Assembly (NCBI RefSeq): GCF_022919175.1
Contig: NZ_CP095043.1
Location: 2,232,001 to 2,296,000 of the forward strand
Direction of reading: 5' to 3'
DNA length: 64,000 nucleotides
DNA from: Leucobacter rhizosphaerae
GTDB taxonomy: Bacteria > Actinomycetota > Actinomycetes > Actinomycetales > Microbacteriaceae
Shown in pieces: positions 43,144 to 50,855 of this stretch (position 1 is its first letter; each line of letters begins with the position of its first letter). The translations under genes and the position numbers were made by a program. The notes beneath the pieces are model-generated. The model was not told the DNA's origin. It saw only the letters and a program-made list of their open reading frames with translations, and made no database searches.

Positions 43144-43848
43144 GTGCACGAGGTCGTCGCGTGGGGCGCAGCGCTGCTGTCGCTCATCGGCTTCGGACTG
43201 GCGATCGGCGTGAATCCCGCGCTCTACGGCGCCACCGCCGACATGCTCGCGCGCGACGTCGACGCCGCGCCGCGGCTGCGCTGGATGGTGGGCGGTCTCG
43301 CGGTCGGGGCCACGGTCCTGGTGCTGATCTTCCACAGCTTCGACCCATCGCGCATCGTCGCCGCGTCGCAGGGCGCGCTCGACCAAGCGATCGTCAACCG
43401 CACCATCGACCTGCTCAGTGGGGCGGTCTTCCTCGCGGCTGCGGGGGTGGTGGTGTGGTGGCGGATCCGGATCCCGAACCTGCCGACGAAACCCCGGAAG
43501 CAGCCGAAGCCGAACTCGGGCGCGTTCAGCTACTTCTTTCTCGGGCTCGGGGCGTGCATCGGATTCACGACGCTCCCGATCATGTACCTCACCGGACGGG
43601 TGATCTCCGGCATCAGCACGAACCTCGTGGTGTGGGTGCTCGCCTACGTCGTGTTTCTCGCGGCGCTCGCCGCACCGTTCTTCGCGCTCGCGTGGGTGTG
43701 GGCGCGCGTGCCGAAGCTGACCGGTCGCATCACGGAGTTCTACGCCAGGGCGCTCGTCTGGGACTACCGCTGGCCGGTGGCCGTGCTGCTCGTGCTCGTG
43801 GGTCTGCTCTTCCTCGGTCTCGCCCTGTTCGCCCACCGGGGGGTCTGA
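43144..43848 (+). CDS. Six-helix integral membrane protein, possibly LysE/GAP superfamily
   Basis: 234 residues with six hydrophobic segments, arranged as two halves around a basic loop (IPNLPTKPRKQPKPNSG). GLAIGVNPALYG in the first helix and YFFLGLGACIGFTTLPIMY in the fourth suggest the internal duplication of LysE/GAP-type exporters, but this is a weak match. GGAGGAG is 5 bases before the GTG at 43144. An alpha/beta hydrolase gene follows after 3 bases, so the two are co-transcribed. Confidence 0.65.
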   Translation: MHEVVAWGAALLSLIGFGLAIGVNPALYGATADMLARDVDAAPRLRWMVGGLAVGATVLVLIFHSFDPSRIVAASQGALDQAIVNRTIDLLSGAVFLAAAGVVVWWRIRIPNLPTKPRKQPKPNSGAFSYFFLGLGACIGFTTLPIMYLTGRVISGISTNLVVWVLAYVVFLAALAAPFFALAWVWARVPKLTGRITEFYARALVWDYRWPVAVLLVLVGLLFLGLALFAHRGV

Positions 43849-43851
43849 GCC

Positions 43852-45156
43852 GTGGGTCGGAGCGCGTCGCGGTGGGTGCTCCCGCTCCTGACCGCGGGCA
43901 CCCCGGGGCTCCGGCGCATCCGTCGACCCGCGACACCCGATTCACCCGCGTTCGACCTGCATTATGTGCGTACCGGACCGCCGAGCGAGTCGCCCGTCGT
44001 CATCATTCCGGGCGGGCCCGGCCTGGGCTCGATCCTGGCGTATCGCGGGCTCCGCAGGCGGGCCGCGCGCGGCGGTCTCGACGTCATCATGGTGGAGCAT
44101 CGCGGCGTCGGGCGGTCGCGGCTCGGCGTGTCGGGTGCCGATCTGCCCGTGTCGGCCATGCGGATCGACGCCGTGCTCGACGACCTGGTGGCGGTGCTGG
44201 ACCACGAGGGTGTGGGGCAGGCGCACATCGTGGGTTCGTCGTACGGCAGTTATCTCGCGTCCGGCTTCGGCGTGCGGCACCCGGAGCGGGTGGCCGGCAT
44301 GCTGCTGGATTCGGCGCTGCAGACGGCGTCGGAGCTGGAGCTCGAGCGACGGGTGCTGCGCGAGCGGTTCTGGGAGGGTGCGGATCCGATCCCGACCTTG
44401 GTGCGCGCGCTCGTCGCGGCGGGGGAGAACCCCCGTCCCCTGCTCGACATCGTGCGCGCGGCGTACGAGCTCGGCGGGGACGCGCTCCTCGAACCGTTGC
44501 TCCGGGGGCACCTCTCGCGGCGGCGTCGCGGGATGGGGCGTGGGCGTGGGTGTGGGCGTCGCGGTGGGCTCGCCTGGGCCGCGCTTGACACGTACGCGAC
44601 CCGCGACGACTCGATCGCCGGGTTCCCGGGAATCTACGAGTTCGACCTGGCCGGGGTGATCGGGTTCCGCGAGCTCGACTACGGTGCGCCGCCGGACGGG
44701 CGGCCCTTCGATCCCGCGCTGACGTACGCCCCGCTCGCGCCGCGGTTCCCCGCCTACGCGGGCGAGCCCTTCGACCTGCCCGCGCAGACGCCCGCGTTCA
44801 CCTGGCCGCTCGTGGTGCTGACCGGCACACGCGACCTCCGTACCCCTCCGGAGATCGCGGAGCGCCTCGTCGCCACGGCGCAGCGCGCGGTCCACGTGCA
44901 CCTCGACAACGGGCACAGCGCGCTCGATACGCACCCGATGGCGCTGCTCAACGCGATCCGGTGCCTCGTCACGGGTCGGCAGGACGAGTTGCCGCGCCTC
45001 GCGTCTGCGCTCGATCGGCTGCCGCACCGCGGCCTCTCGGCGCGGCTTCCCGTGCTCCTGGCCGCGCTGCTGCGGATCGAGCGGATCGCGGGTCCGCGGG
45101 GGTCTCGACGGCTGCTCGGGTCGCGCGGGTCGCGCGCCGACGGGTCGCCTCGCTAA
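43852..45156 (+). CDS. Alpha/beta hydrolase, S33 proline-iminopeptidase-like
   Basis: 434 residues. Oxyanion motif IIPGGPGLGS, VEHRGVGRS, nucleophile Ser in VGSSYGSYLAS, acid Asp in TGTRDLRTPPE and His in DNGHSALD. The cap region at about residues 222-242 contains a run of Arg and Gly (RRRRGMGRGRGCGRR) encoded by a GTGGGC-type hexanucleotide repeat, which looks like an expansion. The substrate is unknown. It is co-transcribed with the membrane protein upstream. A long palindrome follows its stop. Confidence 0.8.
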   Translation: MGRSASRWVLPLLTAGTPGLRRIRRPATPDSPAFDLHYVRTGPPSESPVVIIPGGPGLGSILAYRGLRRRAARGGLDVIMVEHRGVGRSRLGVSGADLPVSAMRIDAVLDDLVAVLDHEGVGQAHIVGSSYGSYLASGFGVRHPERVAGMLLDSALQTASELELERRVLRERFWEGADPIPTLVRALVAAGENPRPLLDIVRAAYELGGDALLEPLLRGHLSRRRRGMGRGRGCGRRGGLAWAALDTYATRDDSIAGFPGIYEFDLAGVIGFRELDYGAPPDGRPFDPALTYAPLAPRFPAYAGEPFDLPAQTPAFTWPLVVLTGTRDLRTPPEIAERLVATAQRAVHVHLDNGHSALDTHPMALLNAIRCLVTGRQDELPRLASALDRLPHRGLSARLPVLLAALLRIERIAGPRGSRRLLGSRGSRADGSPR

Positions 45157-45159
45157 CGA

Positions 45160-45221
45160 CAGAGATCTGCGCAACTACTGAGCATTCAAGCTGAATGTCT
45201 CTGTAATTGTGCAGATCTCTG
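45160..45221. terminator. Long low-GC palindrome between convergent genes
   Basis: CAGAGATCTGCGCAACTAC from 45160 and its inverted counterpart ending at 45221 (GTAATTGTGCAGATCTCTG) form arms of about 30 bases with a few mismatches and a tiny loop. It is much poorer in GC than the flanking genes. It lies between the hydrolase and ATP-grasp genes, and can terminate both. It resembles the hairpins at 3833 and 55541 in layout and in its TCTGCAC-like core. Confidence 0.75.
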
Positions 45222-45240
45222 CACGTAGACCGACCGAGAC

Positions 45241-46452
45241 CTACACCCGCTGCGCGTGCACGGCCTCGAGCGCCTCGGCGTCGCGCGCCGACATGCCCTG
45301 GATCTCCTCGCCGTTCCACACGATGTCGTCACCGAGCGCCGCGAGGATCTCCTTGCGGGAGCCGTGGCTCATCTTCGTGCCGTGCACGAGGGTCGCGGGG
45401 CTCCACATCATGGCGAGGCTGTCGTGCCACCCGGCACCGACGTCGCGGACGTGGATGAGGTCGTGCAGCGACTTGGGGAGGTGCCGCAGCTTGTCCGTGA
45501 AGGCGTCCGCGAGCACGGCGAGGCTGACCTGGCGCTCGACCCCCGGCTCGACCACGGACACGGTGTCGTTCGTGCCCTCGAGCGCCGTGACGAAGGCGTC
45601 GGCCTCGAGCAGGATCACGCCGTTGGTCGGCCGCGGGTTGCACTCGATGGCGTAGAGCTGCCCCTCGTTGTCGACGAAGTCGAAGGAGAGCTGCCCGGTG
45701 TAGTCGCCGCCGAGCTGGTCCACGAGGCGCTGGGTGTAGGCGAGGGTGTCGGTGCTGTCGACCGCCAGGAAGTCGATGCCCGTGCTGTGGGCCCACTGCT
45801 CGGGGGCACGGTACGTGCAGTGCGAGGTGACGCGCCCGTTGACGACCGTGCTGTAGGTGCAGACCATCGGTCCGTCGACGAAGGGCTGCACGAGCCACGG
45901 CTGGTCGGGCGTCGGCTGCGCGTCGGAGACCTCCATCTTGCCGGCGAGCGGGCCGGTGTTGGTCAGCAGGCCCACGCCGCCGCGGGAGAACGCCGCGCGG
46001 GCGAAGTAGCGGGGGAAGCGGTCGATCGCGGCCTGCAGCTCCTCGGCATCGTTCGCGACGACGGTTTCGGGGATGGGCACGCCGGCTTGCTCGGCGAGGC
46101 GCTGGAAGCTGGCCTTGTCGTGGAGCCGGGCGAGCTGCTCGAAGGCACCCGTGAACAGGGTGACGCCGTCGGGCAGGTCGTGCGCGCGGGCGGCGAGGTA
46201 GAACGCCTCCTCGAACGTCGGGATGATCGTGTCGATCTTGTGGCGGGCCACGATGTCGTTGACGTCGGCGATGAACTGGTCGGTCTCGAAGCGCGGTGAG
46301 GCCGTCACCTCGTGCGCGCTCACGAACCGGGAGTGGTTGCCGATCGCGCCCGCGTAGGTGTCGCTCGCGACCACGGTGTGCCCCGTGCTCCCCAGCTTGC
46401 GGACGATGTCCAGCGCGAACGTGTTTCGTGAACTCGTGACCAGCACTCGCAT
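45241..46452 (-). CDS. ATP-grasp domain protein
   Basis: 403 residues. An N-terminal preATP-grasp fold (MRVLVTSSRNTFALDIVRKL) is followed by the ATP-grasp lobes, with magnesium ligands in GQLSFDFVDNEGQLYAIECN and PRPTNG. Enzymes of this group ligate a carboxylate to an amine or thiol using ATP. There is no partner gene to indicate the substrates. The gene stands alone on the minus strand. Confidence 0.82.
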   Translation of the reverse strand: MRVLVTSSRNTFALDIVRKLGSTGHTVVASDTYAGAIGNHSRFVSAHEVTASPRFETDQFIADVNDIVARHKIDTIIPTFEEAFYLAARAHDLPDGVTLFTGAFEQLARLHDKASFQRLAEQAGVPIPETVVANDAEELQAAIDRFPRYFARAAFSRGGVGLLTNTGPLAGKMEVSDAQPTPDQPWLVQPFVDGPMVCTYSTVVNGRVTSHCTYRAPEQWAHSTGIDFLAVDSTDTLAYTQRLVDQLGGDYTGQLSFDFVDNEGQLYAIECNPRPTNGVILLEADAFVTALEGTNDTVSVVEPGVERQVSLAVLADAFTDKLRHLPKSLHDLIHVRDVGAGWHDSLAMMWSPATLVHGTKMSHGSRKEILAALGDDIVWNGEEIQGMSARDAEALEAVHAQRV

Positions 46453-46594
46453 CGTGACCCCTGTTTCTCCCCGTTGATGATGGTTGCGCTCTCAGCCTAG
46501 TGAAGCGGCCGTGCGACGCGCGAGGGCCGGGTGGGATCGCGGCGCCGGATCCCGCGCGTTCCTCCCCGGTACACTGAATCGGCGGGAGGTGCGC

Positions 46595-46993
46595 ATGAGC
46601 GTCGTGGACACACTCGGCATGGTCGGGGAGATCCTCTCCTGGATCGGCCTCGGGATCGGCCTCCCACTCTGGATCGTCGCGCTGCTCGTGCGTGCGGGTG
46701 ACGGACGGTGGCTGCCGGTCGATGTCGTCGTCGTGCCCGAGGGCGACCGGATCCTCGCCCGCTGGTTCGCGGCGGGAGAGACCCACGAGCGTCCGCTCAC
46801 CGCACGCGAGTTCCACGGCGCCGACCGCTCGATGGAGCCGCGCACCGGGTTCGTGAGCGAGAAGCGGCCCTCACGGCTGCGGTTCGAGGCCCGGCGCCCG
46901 GTGGTGCACGAGTGCTTCGTGATCGGGTTCACGCTCACGATCATCGGGGTGCTCAGCCTGCTGCTGTCGTTCCTACCGATGATCGTGGGGTAA
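46595..46993 (+). CDS. Small two-helix membrane protein, unknown function
   Basis: 132 residues: an N-terminal helix (about 12-33), a soluble beta-rich middle with charged residues (about 38-102) and a C-terminal helix (about 107-128). No family was recognised. The ATG has GGGAGG 6 bases upstream. TACACT about 20 bases before the start could be a -10 box. Confidence 0.65.
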   Translation: MSVVDTLGMVGEILSWIGLGIGLPLWIVALLVRAGDGRWLPVDVVVVPEGDRILARWFAAGETHERPLTAREFHGADRSMEPRTGFVSEKRPSRLRFEARRPVVHECFVIGFTLTIIGVLSLLLSFLPMIVG

Positions 46994-47016
46994 CGGAGCG
47001 TCGTACAGACGCGAGC

Positions 47017-47820
47017 TCAGGCCTCCGGGAAGATCTGACCGATCGGCTCGCGCTTCTCCACCTGGAAGCGATCCTCCGTGCGACCGCGAGCCCAGTAACC
47101 CGAGAGCGACAGATCGGCACGCGGCACGCCGCGTTCGCCGCTCAGCAGCCGGCGCAGCGCCTTCATCGACTCGCGCTCCCCGTGCGCGAAGACCTGCACG
47201 CGGCCCTCGGCCCACTCGTGCGAGCGCACGTGGTCGGCGAGCGCCTCGGGATCGTGCGCGGGATCCACGATCCACATCACTGCGATTCCCTCCGGGGCCT
47301 CGAGCGGCAGGATCGCGTCCTCCGCATCGACCTCGATGAACGCGACTCCCGCGGCGCCCGGTGCGACCGCGCGCAGTTCCTCGAGTGCGGCGGCGATGGC
47401 GGGGACGGCGGAGAGATCACCGGCGAGGAGGTGCCAGTCGGCGTCGGGATCCGGGCGGTATCCGCCGCCGGGGCCCATGAGGCCGAGCCGGTCGCCGGGC
47501 TGCGCGGACGCGGCCCAGGGTCCCGCCAGTCCCTCGTCCCCGTGCACGACGAAGTCGACGTCGAGGGTGCCCTGCTCGGGATCCACCGCGCGCACGGTGT
47601 AGGTGCGGGTGACCTCGAGCGACTCGGGCGCCGGGGTGGTGAACTTCAGCTTCACGTACTTGTCGGTCTCGGGGCGATCCTGGAACTGCGCGAAGCCCGC
47701 GCCGCCGAGCCGCACCCGCACGAGGTGCGGGCTGAGTCGCTCCGTATGGACAACCTCGAGCTCGACCGTGGGGCGCGGCGGACGGGGCGGGCGGGGAGAG
47801 GACGGGGCAGCCGGGGTCAT
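47017..47820 (-). CDS. Siderophore-interacting protein (FAD-dependent ferric-siderophore reductase)
   Basis: 267 residues. The FAD-binding segment RTYTVRAVDPEQGTLDVDFV, GLAGPWAASAQPGD and the C-terminal SGYWARGRTEDRF are the signatures of SIP-type reductases such as ViuB. It reduces iron in ferric siderophores in the cytosol. A Pro-rich N-terminus precedes the domain. It is a single gene; no siderophore importer is adjacent. Confidence 0.9.
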   Translation of the reverse strand: MTPAAPSSPRPPRPPRPTVELEVVHTERLSPHLVRVRLGGAGFAQFQDRPETDKYVKLKFTTPAPESLEVTRTYTVRAVDPEQGTLDVDFVVHGDEGLAGPWAASAQPGDRLGLMGPGGGYRPDPDADWHLLAGDLSAVPAIAAALEELRAVAPGAAGVAFIEVDAEDAILPLEAPEGIAVMWIVDPAHDPEALADHVRSHEWAEGRVQVFAHGERESMKALRRLLSGERGVPRADLSLSGYWARGRTEDRFQVEKREPIGQIFPEA

Positions 47821-47962
47821 GCCTCCACGCTATCGGCTTCTCTCAGCGCGATGCCAGGGATGGGCGCGCACGACGCTTGGACGGGTGTGCCGTGTGCGGG
47901 GGTTCCGGCGTGCTGGGGGTTCCGACGTGCTGGGAGTGCTGGGGTGTCGGGTGCGCCCGGGT

Positions 47963-48016
47963 GCGTGAGCGATTTCTGTTGTTCTGCGCGAGATTCTGCA
48001 CGGAAGTCGCTCACGC
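47963..48016. terminator. Long palindrome after the ClbS-like gene
   Basis: GCGTGAGCGATTTC (47963-47976) and GAAGTCGCTCACGC (48003-48016) are 14-base arms with one mismatch. The centre repeats a TTCTGCxC motif twice. It lies downstream of the minus-strand ClbS-like gene and upstream of the SIP gene in a 244-base gap. The arm motif GAARTCGCTCAC recurs inside the aztB coding sequence at 51777. Confidence 0.7.
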
Positions 48017-48064
48017 CCGGGGTGTGGGTCAGGTCTCGGGGTGTCGAGGCAGGAAGCCCGTCGC

Positions 48065-48568
48065 TCAGATCGTCCGCAACCAGGCCCGGATCCTACGGCG
48101 CGCGTTCGCGTAGGGGGAGGAGGTGTTGAACGAGATCATGCGCCCCATCGTCCACTTCCCGTACCAGGTCTCGCCGTAGAGCTCGGCATCGGATCGCGCC
48201 CGCACGAGATCCAGGATCTCGGTGTGCACCGCGTCGAGCTGATCCCGCAGCTCATCCCAGGTCTCGGACGAGAAGCGGGCGTAGTAGCGCTGCGCGAGTG
48301 CGCCGAGGTCGTTCCAGCGCGCGCCCTCAGCCGGGAACTCGTCGGGGAGGCGCGCGTCGCGTCGCTCGTGCCAGGTCAGCACCTGCTGGTTCCAGCCGAT
48401 GAGGTAGGCGACGAGGTCCGCGGGGCTCATCAGGGTGTTCGCGACGTGGCCGGGGAGGGTCCGCTCGCGGGCGCGTTCGGCGGGCACGCGGTGGAGATCC
48501 CGTGCCAGTGCGGCGTAGGTGGTTTCGATGGCGGTGATGAGCTCCGCGCGTGACGCCGGGACGGCCAC
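48065..48568 (-). CDS. ClbS/DfsB family four-helix-bundle protein
   Basis: 167 residues. The DUF1706 pattern is clear: LIGWNQQVLTWHERRD near residue 57 and TWYGKWTMGRMISFNTSSPY near 137. ClbS itself protects cells by hydrolysing colibactin; most homologues are uncharacterised and belong to the DinB-like superfamily. It follows the ASCH gene with no gap (1 base), so they are co-transcribed. Confidence 0.88.
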   Translation of the reverse strand: MAVPASRAELITAIETTYAALARDLHRVPAERARERTLPGHVANTLMSPADLVAYLIGWNQQVLTWHERRDARLPDEFPAEGARWNDLGALAQRYYARFSSETWDELRDQLDAVHTEILDLVRARSDAELYGETWYGKWTMGRMISFNTSSPYANARRRIRAWLRTI

Positions 48569-48569
48569 G

Positions 48570-49151
48570 CTAGGTTCCGGGGGCGGTTGCGGCGACGGAG
48601 GCGTGATTCAGGGCCGATCCCGGCGCCGATCCAATATCATCGGCGACCTCCGGCGGCCAGACCACGGAGAAGCGCTCGAAGACCACGTCCTCCGCCGGAT
48701 CCCAGACCGCGCCTCGTGCTGCGCACACGCGGGACCAGTAGGCGCGGTGCTCGCGCACCCAGCTCTCGAGCGTGCGGTCGTCCTCGCCCTCATCGAACGC
48801 GAACGCGGCGTCGACGCTCGTCGACGGGCCGACCCTGAACTCGGTGCTTCGGATCACGATCCGCGGAGCCCCGATGCTGTCGCAGGCGATCCAGTGCGAG
48901 CCGATGCGCGGGAGGCGGTCGTCGCGGTGCAGGAACTCGGAGACGAGCTCCGCGGTGGCGCGCTTCCGTCCGCTGATGACGAGCGCCAGGAGCTCCTCGG
49001 CCAGTGCCGGGGAATCACCGAAGTACTCGACGGTGTACTCGGGGGCCGCGGCTGCGGCGTGGGGATGCGCGGCCATGTAGGCCTGCCACAGCTCGGCGGC
49101 GGCCGCGGTGTCGGGTGCGGGCAGTGCAGGTGCGGGCTGCGATTCACTCAT
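48570..49151 (-). CDS. ASCH domain protein
   Basis: 193 residues with an ASCH domain (ALVISGRKRATAELV, HWIACDSIGAPRIVIRST, HRAYWSRVCAARG). ASCH proteins bind RNA or nucleosides; some hydrolyse N4-acetylcytidine, but this one is longer and has an extended C-terminus. ATG at 49151 is the first start that gives a plausible N-terminus. It is cotranscribed with the ClbS-like gene. Confidence 0.85.
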   Translation of the reverse strand: MSESQPAPALPAPDTAAAAELWQAYMAAHPHAAAAAPEYTVEYFGDSPALAEELLALVISGRKRATAELVSEFLHRDDRLPRIGSHWIACDSIGAPRIVIRSTEFRVGPSTSVDAAFAFDEGEDDRTLESWVREHRAYWSRVCAARGAVWDPAEDVVFERFSVVWPPEVADDIGSAPGSALNHASVAATAPGT

Positions 49152-49433
49152 GGACCCTATTCTCGCGGAATGCGGGGTTGGGCTGTGGTGGTGCGAAGGG
49201 CTCCCGGCGGCTAAGCGGCTGGAGCGCGGGGGTCGTGCGTGATCCGGTGCCCCTCCTCGCTCACGCCGCCGAGAGAGCCCGGAGGTCCGGGCAGAAATGG
49301 AAGCCCGGAAGGCCACAGAAGTCTGGACCGGGAATATGAGCATGCGCACAACCGAGCATGAGTTCCGCGCCGGGCTGTGCAAGAATGCCAAGCACTCACG
49401 TGCCACGTGGGATCCGGGGGCGGAAGGGGAACA

Positions 49434-50054
49434 GTGAACAGAACGATGCAGGCGGGCAGGACCGAGCGACGCGACTTCGACGAGCAGTGCGCCGTCCTGG
49501 AAGCCGCCGGCCGCATTCTGTCGAGCACCCCCTACGATCGGGCGTCCCTCGCGGACGTCGCGGACGGTGCCGGCGTCGACCTCGAGCTGCTCGAGGAGCA
49601 CTTCTGCACGATGGATGACATCGCCGCGAGTGTGCTCGACGTGCAGCAGGAGCGCATGACCGAGGTGCTCTCCCGCGTGATGGAGTCCGACGCGCACTCG
49701 CTCGATCGGCTGCTCGCGCTCATCCACGGCGTGGCGCGCCTCATGGCCGACGACCCGCTGGTGCAGGCGGGCATGGCGATGTCGGATTCGCTCCCCGAAG
49801 ACCTCCAGGACACGGGCCGCGGCTTCTACGAGGAGTGGCAGAAGGTCACCGAGACCCTGATCCGCGAGGGGATCGCCGACGGCTCCGTCACCTCGGGGCA
49901 GGATCCGGCGGACCTCGCCGAGCTGCTCAACGAGATCTTCGTCGGCGCGCAGGTGCTCGCCGGGATGAAGGATCGCTGGTCCTCGCTCCCGGATCGCATC
50001 CTGCTCGCGCAGCCGCTGATCCTGTCGTTCCTGGTGCCCTCCGCCGCGAAGTAG
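49434..50054 (+). CDS. TetR regulator, butyrolactone-receptor-like with altered DNA-binding helix
   Basis: 206 residues. The C-terminal half closely resembles the regulator at 11221 (EWQKVTETLIREGIADGSVTS, LNEIFVGAQVLAGMKDRW), including the pocket Trp. The helix-turn-helix is changed: GVDLELLEEHFCTMDD replaces the usual GISLGSLYFHFGNKD, so DNA contacts may be lost or different. That is what is seen in pseudo-receptors of butyrolactone systems. GTG at 49434 follows GGAAGGGG. The 282 bases upstream hold no gene; CACGTGCCACGTGG occurs just before it. Confidence 0.8.
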   Translation: MNRTMQAGRTERRDFDEQCAVLEAAGRILSSTPYDRASLADVADGAGVDLELLEEHFCTMDDIAASVLDVQQERMTEVLSRVMESDAHSLDRLLALIHGVARLMADDPLVQAGMAMSDSLPEDLQDTGRGFYEEWQKVTETLIREGIADGSVTSGQDPADLAELLNEIFVGAQVLAGMKDRWSSLPDRILLAQPLILSFLVPSAAK

Positions 50055-50099
50055 CCCCCGATGGCGGAGGCCTGCCCGGCCTGAGTCACGGGCCCGGGA

Positions 50100-50798
50100 T
50101 CACGCCACCCGCACTCCGTCGACGAGACGCACGACCGCGTCCGCGAAGTCGATGGCCTCCTGATCGTGGGTGACGACCGCCACCGTCGCACCGCGCGCGG
50201 CCTCCTCTGAGAGGATCCGCCGAGTGCGGTCGCGACTCTCGGCGTCGAGGCCGGTCGACGGTTCGTCGAGCAGCAGGATCGGGGCCCGGCGTGCGATCGC
50301 CTGCGCGACCAGGGCCCGCTGCCGCTGGCCGCCGGAGAGTGCGGTGAACGAGCGATCCGCGAGGTTGGCGAGGTCGACGCGGGTCAGGGCGTCCGCGACG
50401 ACCCGTCGTCGCTCGGCGCGCGATGGTCGGGCGCCGGATCCCGACCCGGATCCCGACCCGACCGCGGAGCCGGATCCCGACGCGACTCCCGCCGCGCCCA
50501 CCGCCCGGCCTCGCCACGTGCCCATGCGCACCACGTCCGCCACGGTGAGCGGCAACGTGTCCGGAGCGGTGACGCGCTGTACCACGAGCGCCACCGGTGC
50601 CGTGCCGAGGACCCGTCCCGAGGCGGGCCGGCGCACCCCCGCCAGGATCTCGAGCAGCGTCGATTTCCCGGCGCCGTTGGGTCCGACGATCGCGGTCACG
50701 GTGCCGCGGGGCAGCACGAGGTTCACGTCGCGCAGCACGGGTGAGCTGCCGTACGAGTAAGCGAGATGCTCGGCGCGGAGGGCTGTTGTCTGGGTCAT
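50100..50798 (-). CDS. aztA: Zinc ABC transporter ATP-binding protein AztA
   Basis: 232 residues. Walker A is GPNGAGKST, signature is LSGGQRQR and Walker B is ILLLDEPSTGLD. A Gly-Ser run (GSGSAVGSGSGSGSGARPS) of about 20 residues sits before the signature, where metal-type ATPases normally have a short helix; it is encoded by GGATCCCGACCC-like 12-base repeats. It diverges from aztB across a Zur-like box, and powers zinc import with AztB and AztC. Confidence 0.87.
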   Translation of the reverse strand: MTQTTALRAEHLAYSYGSSPVLRDVNLVLPRGTVTAIVGPNGAGKSTLLEILAGVRRPASGRVLGTAPVALVVQRVTAPDTLPLTVADVVRMGTWRGRAVGAAGVASGSGSAVGSGSGSGSGARPSRAERRRVVADALTRVDLANLADRSFTALSGGQRQRALVAQAIARRAPILLLDEPSTGLDAESRDRTRRILSEEAARGATVAVVTHDQEAIDFADAVVRLVDGVRVA

Positions 50799-50816
50799 CA
50801 CGACCCAGCTTAGCTC

Positions 50817-50845
50817 TTGTTGAGAATGATTACCATTTGTATGTA
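50817..50845 (+). promoter_or_regulatory. aztB promoter with Zur box
   Basis: TTGTTG (50817-50822) and TATGTA (50840-50845) are spaced 17 bases. TGAGAATGATTACCA at 50821-50835 matches 12 of 15 positions of the actinobacterial Zur box TGAAAATGATTTTCA and fills the spacer, so zinc-loaded Zur would block the promoter. The predicted transcript starts near 50852, almost at the GTG start, implying a leaderless or nearly leaderless mRNA. Confidence 0.65.
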
Positions 50846-50855
50846 TGGTGGTCGA

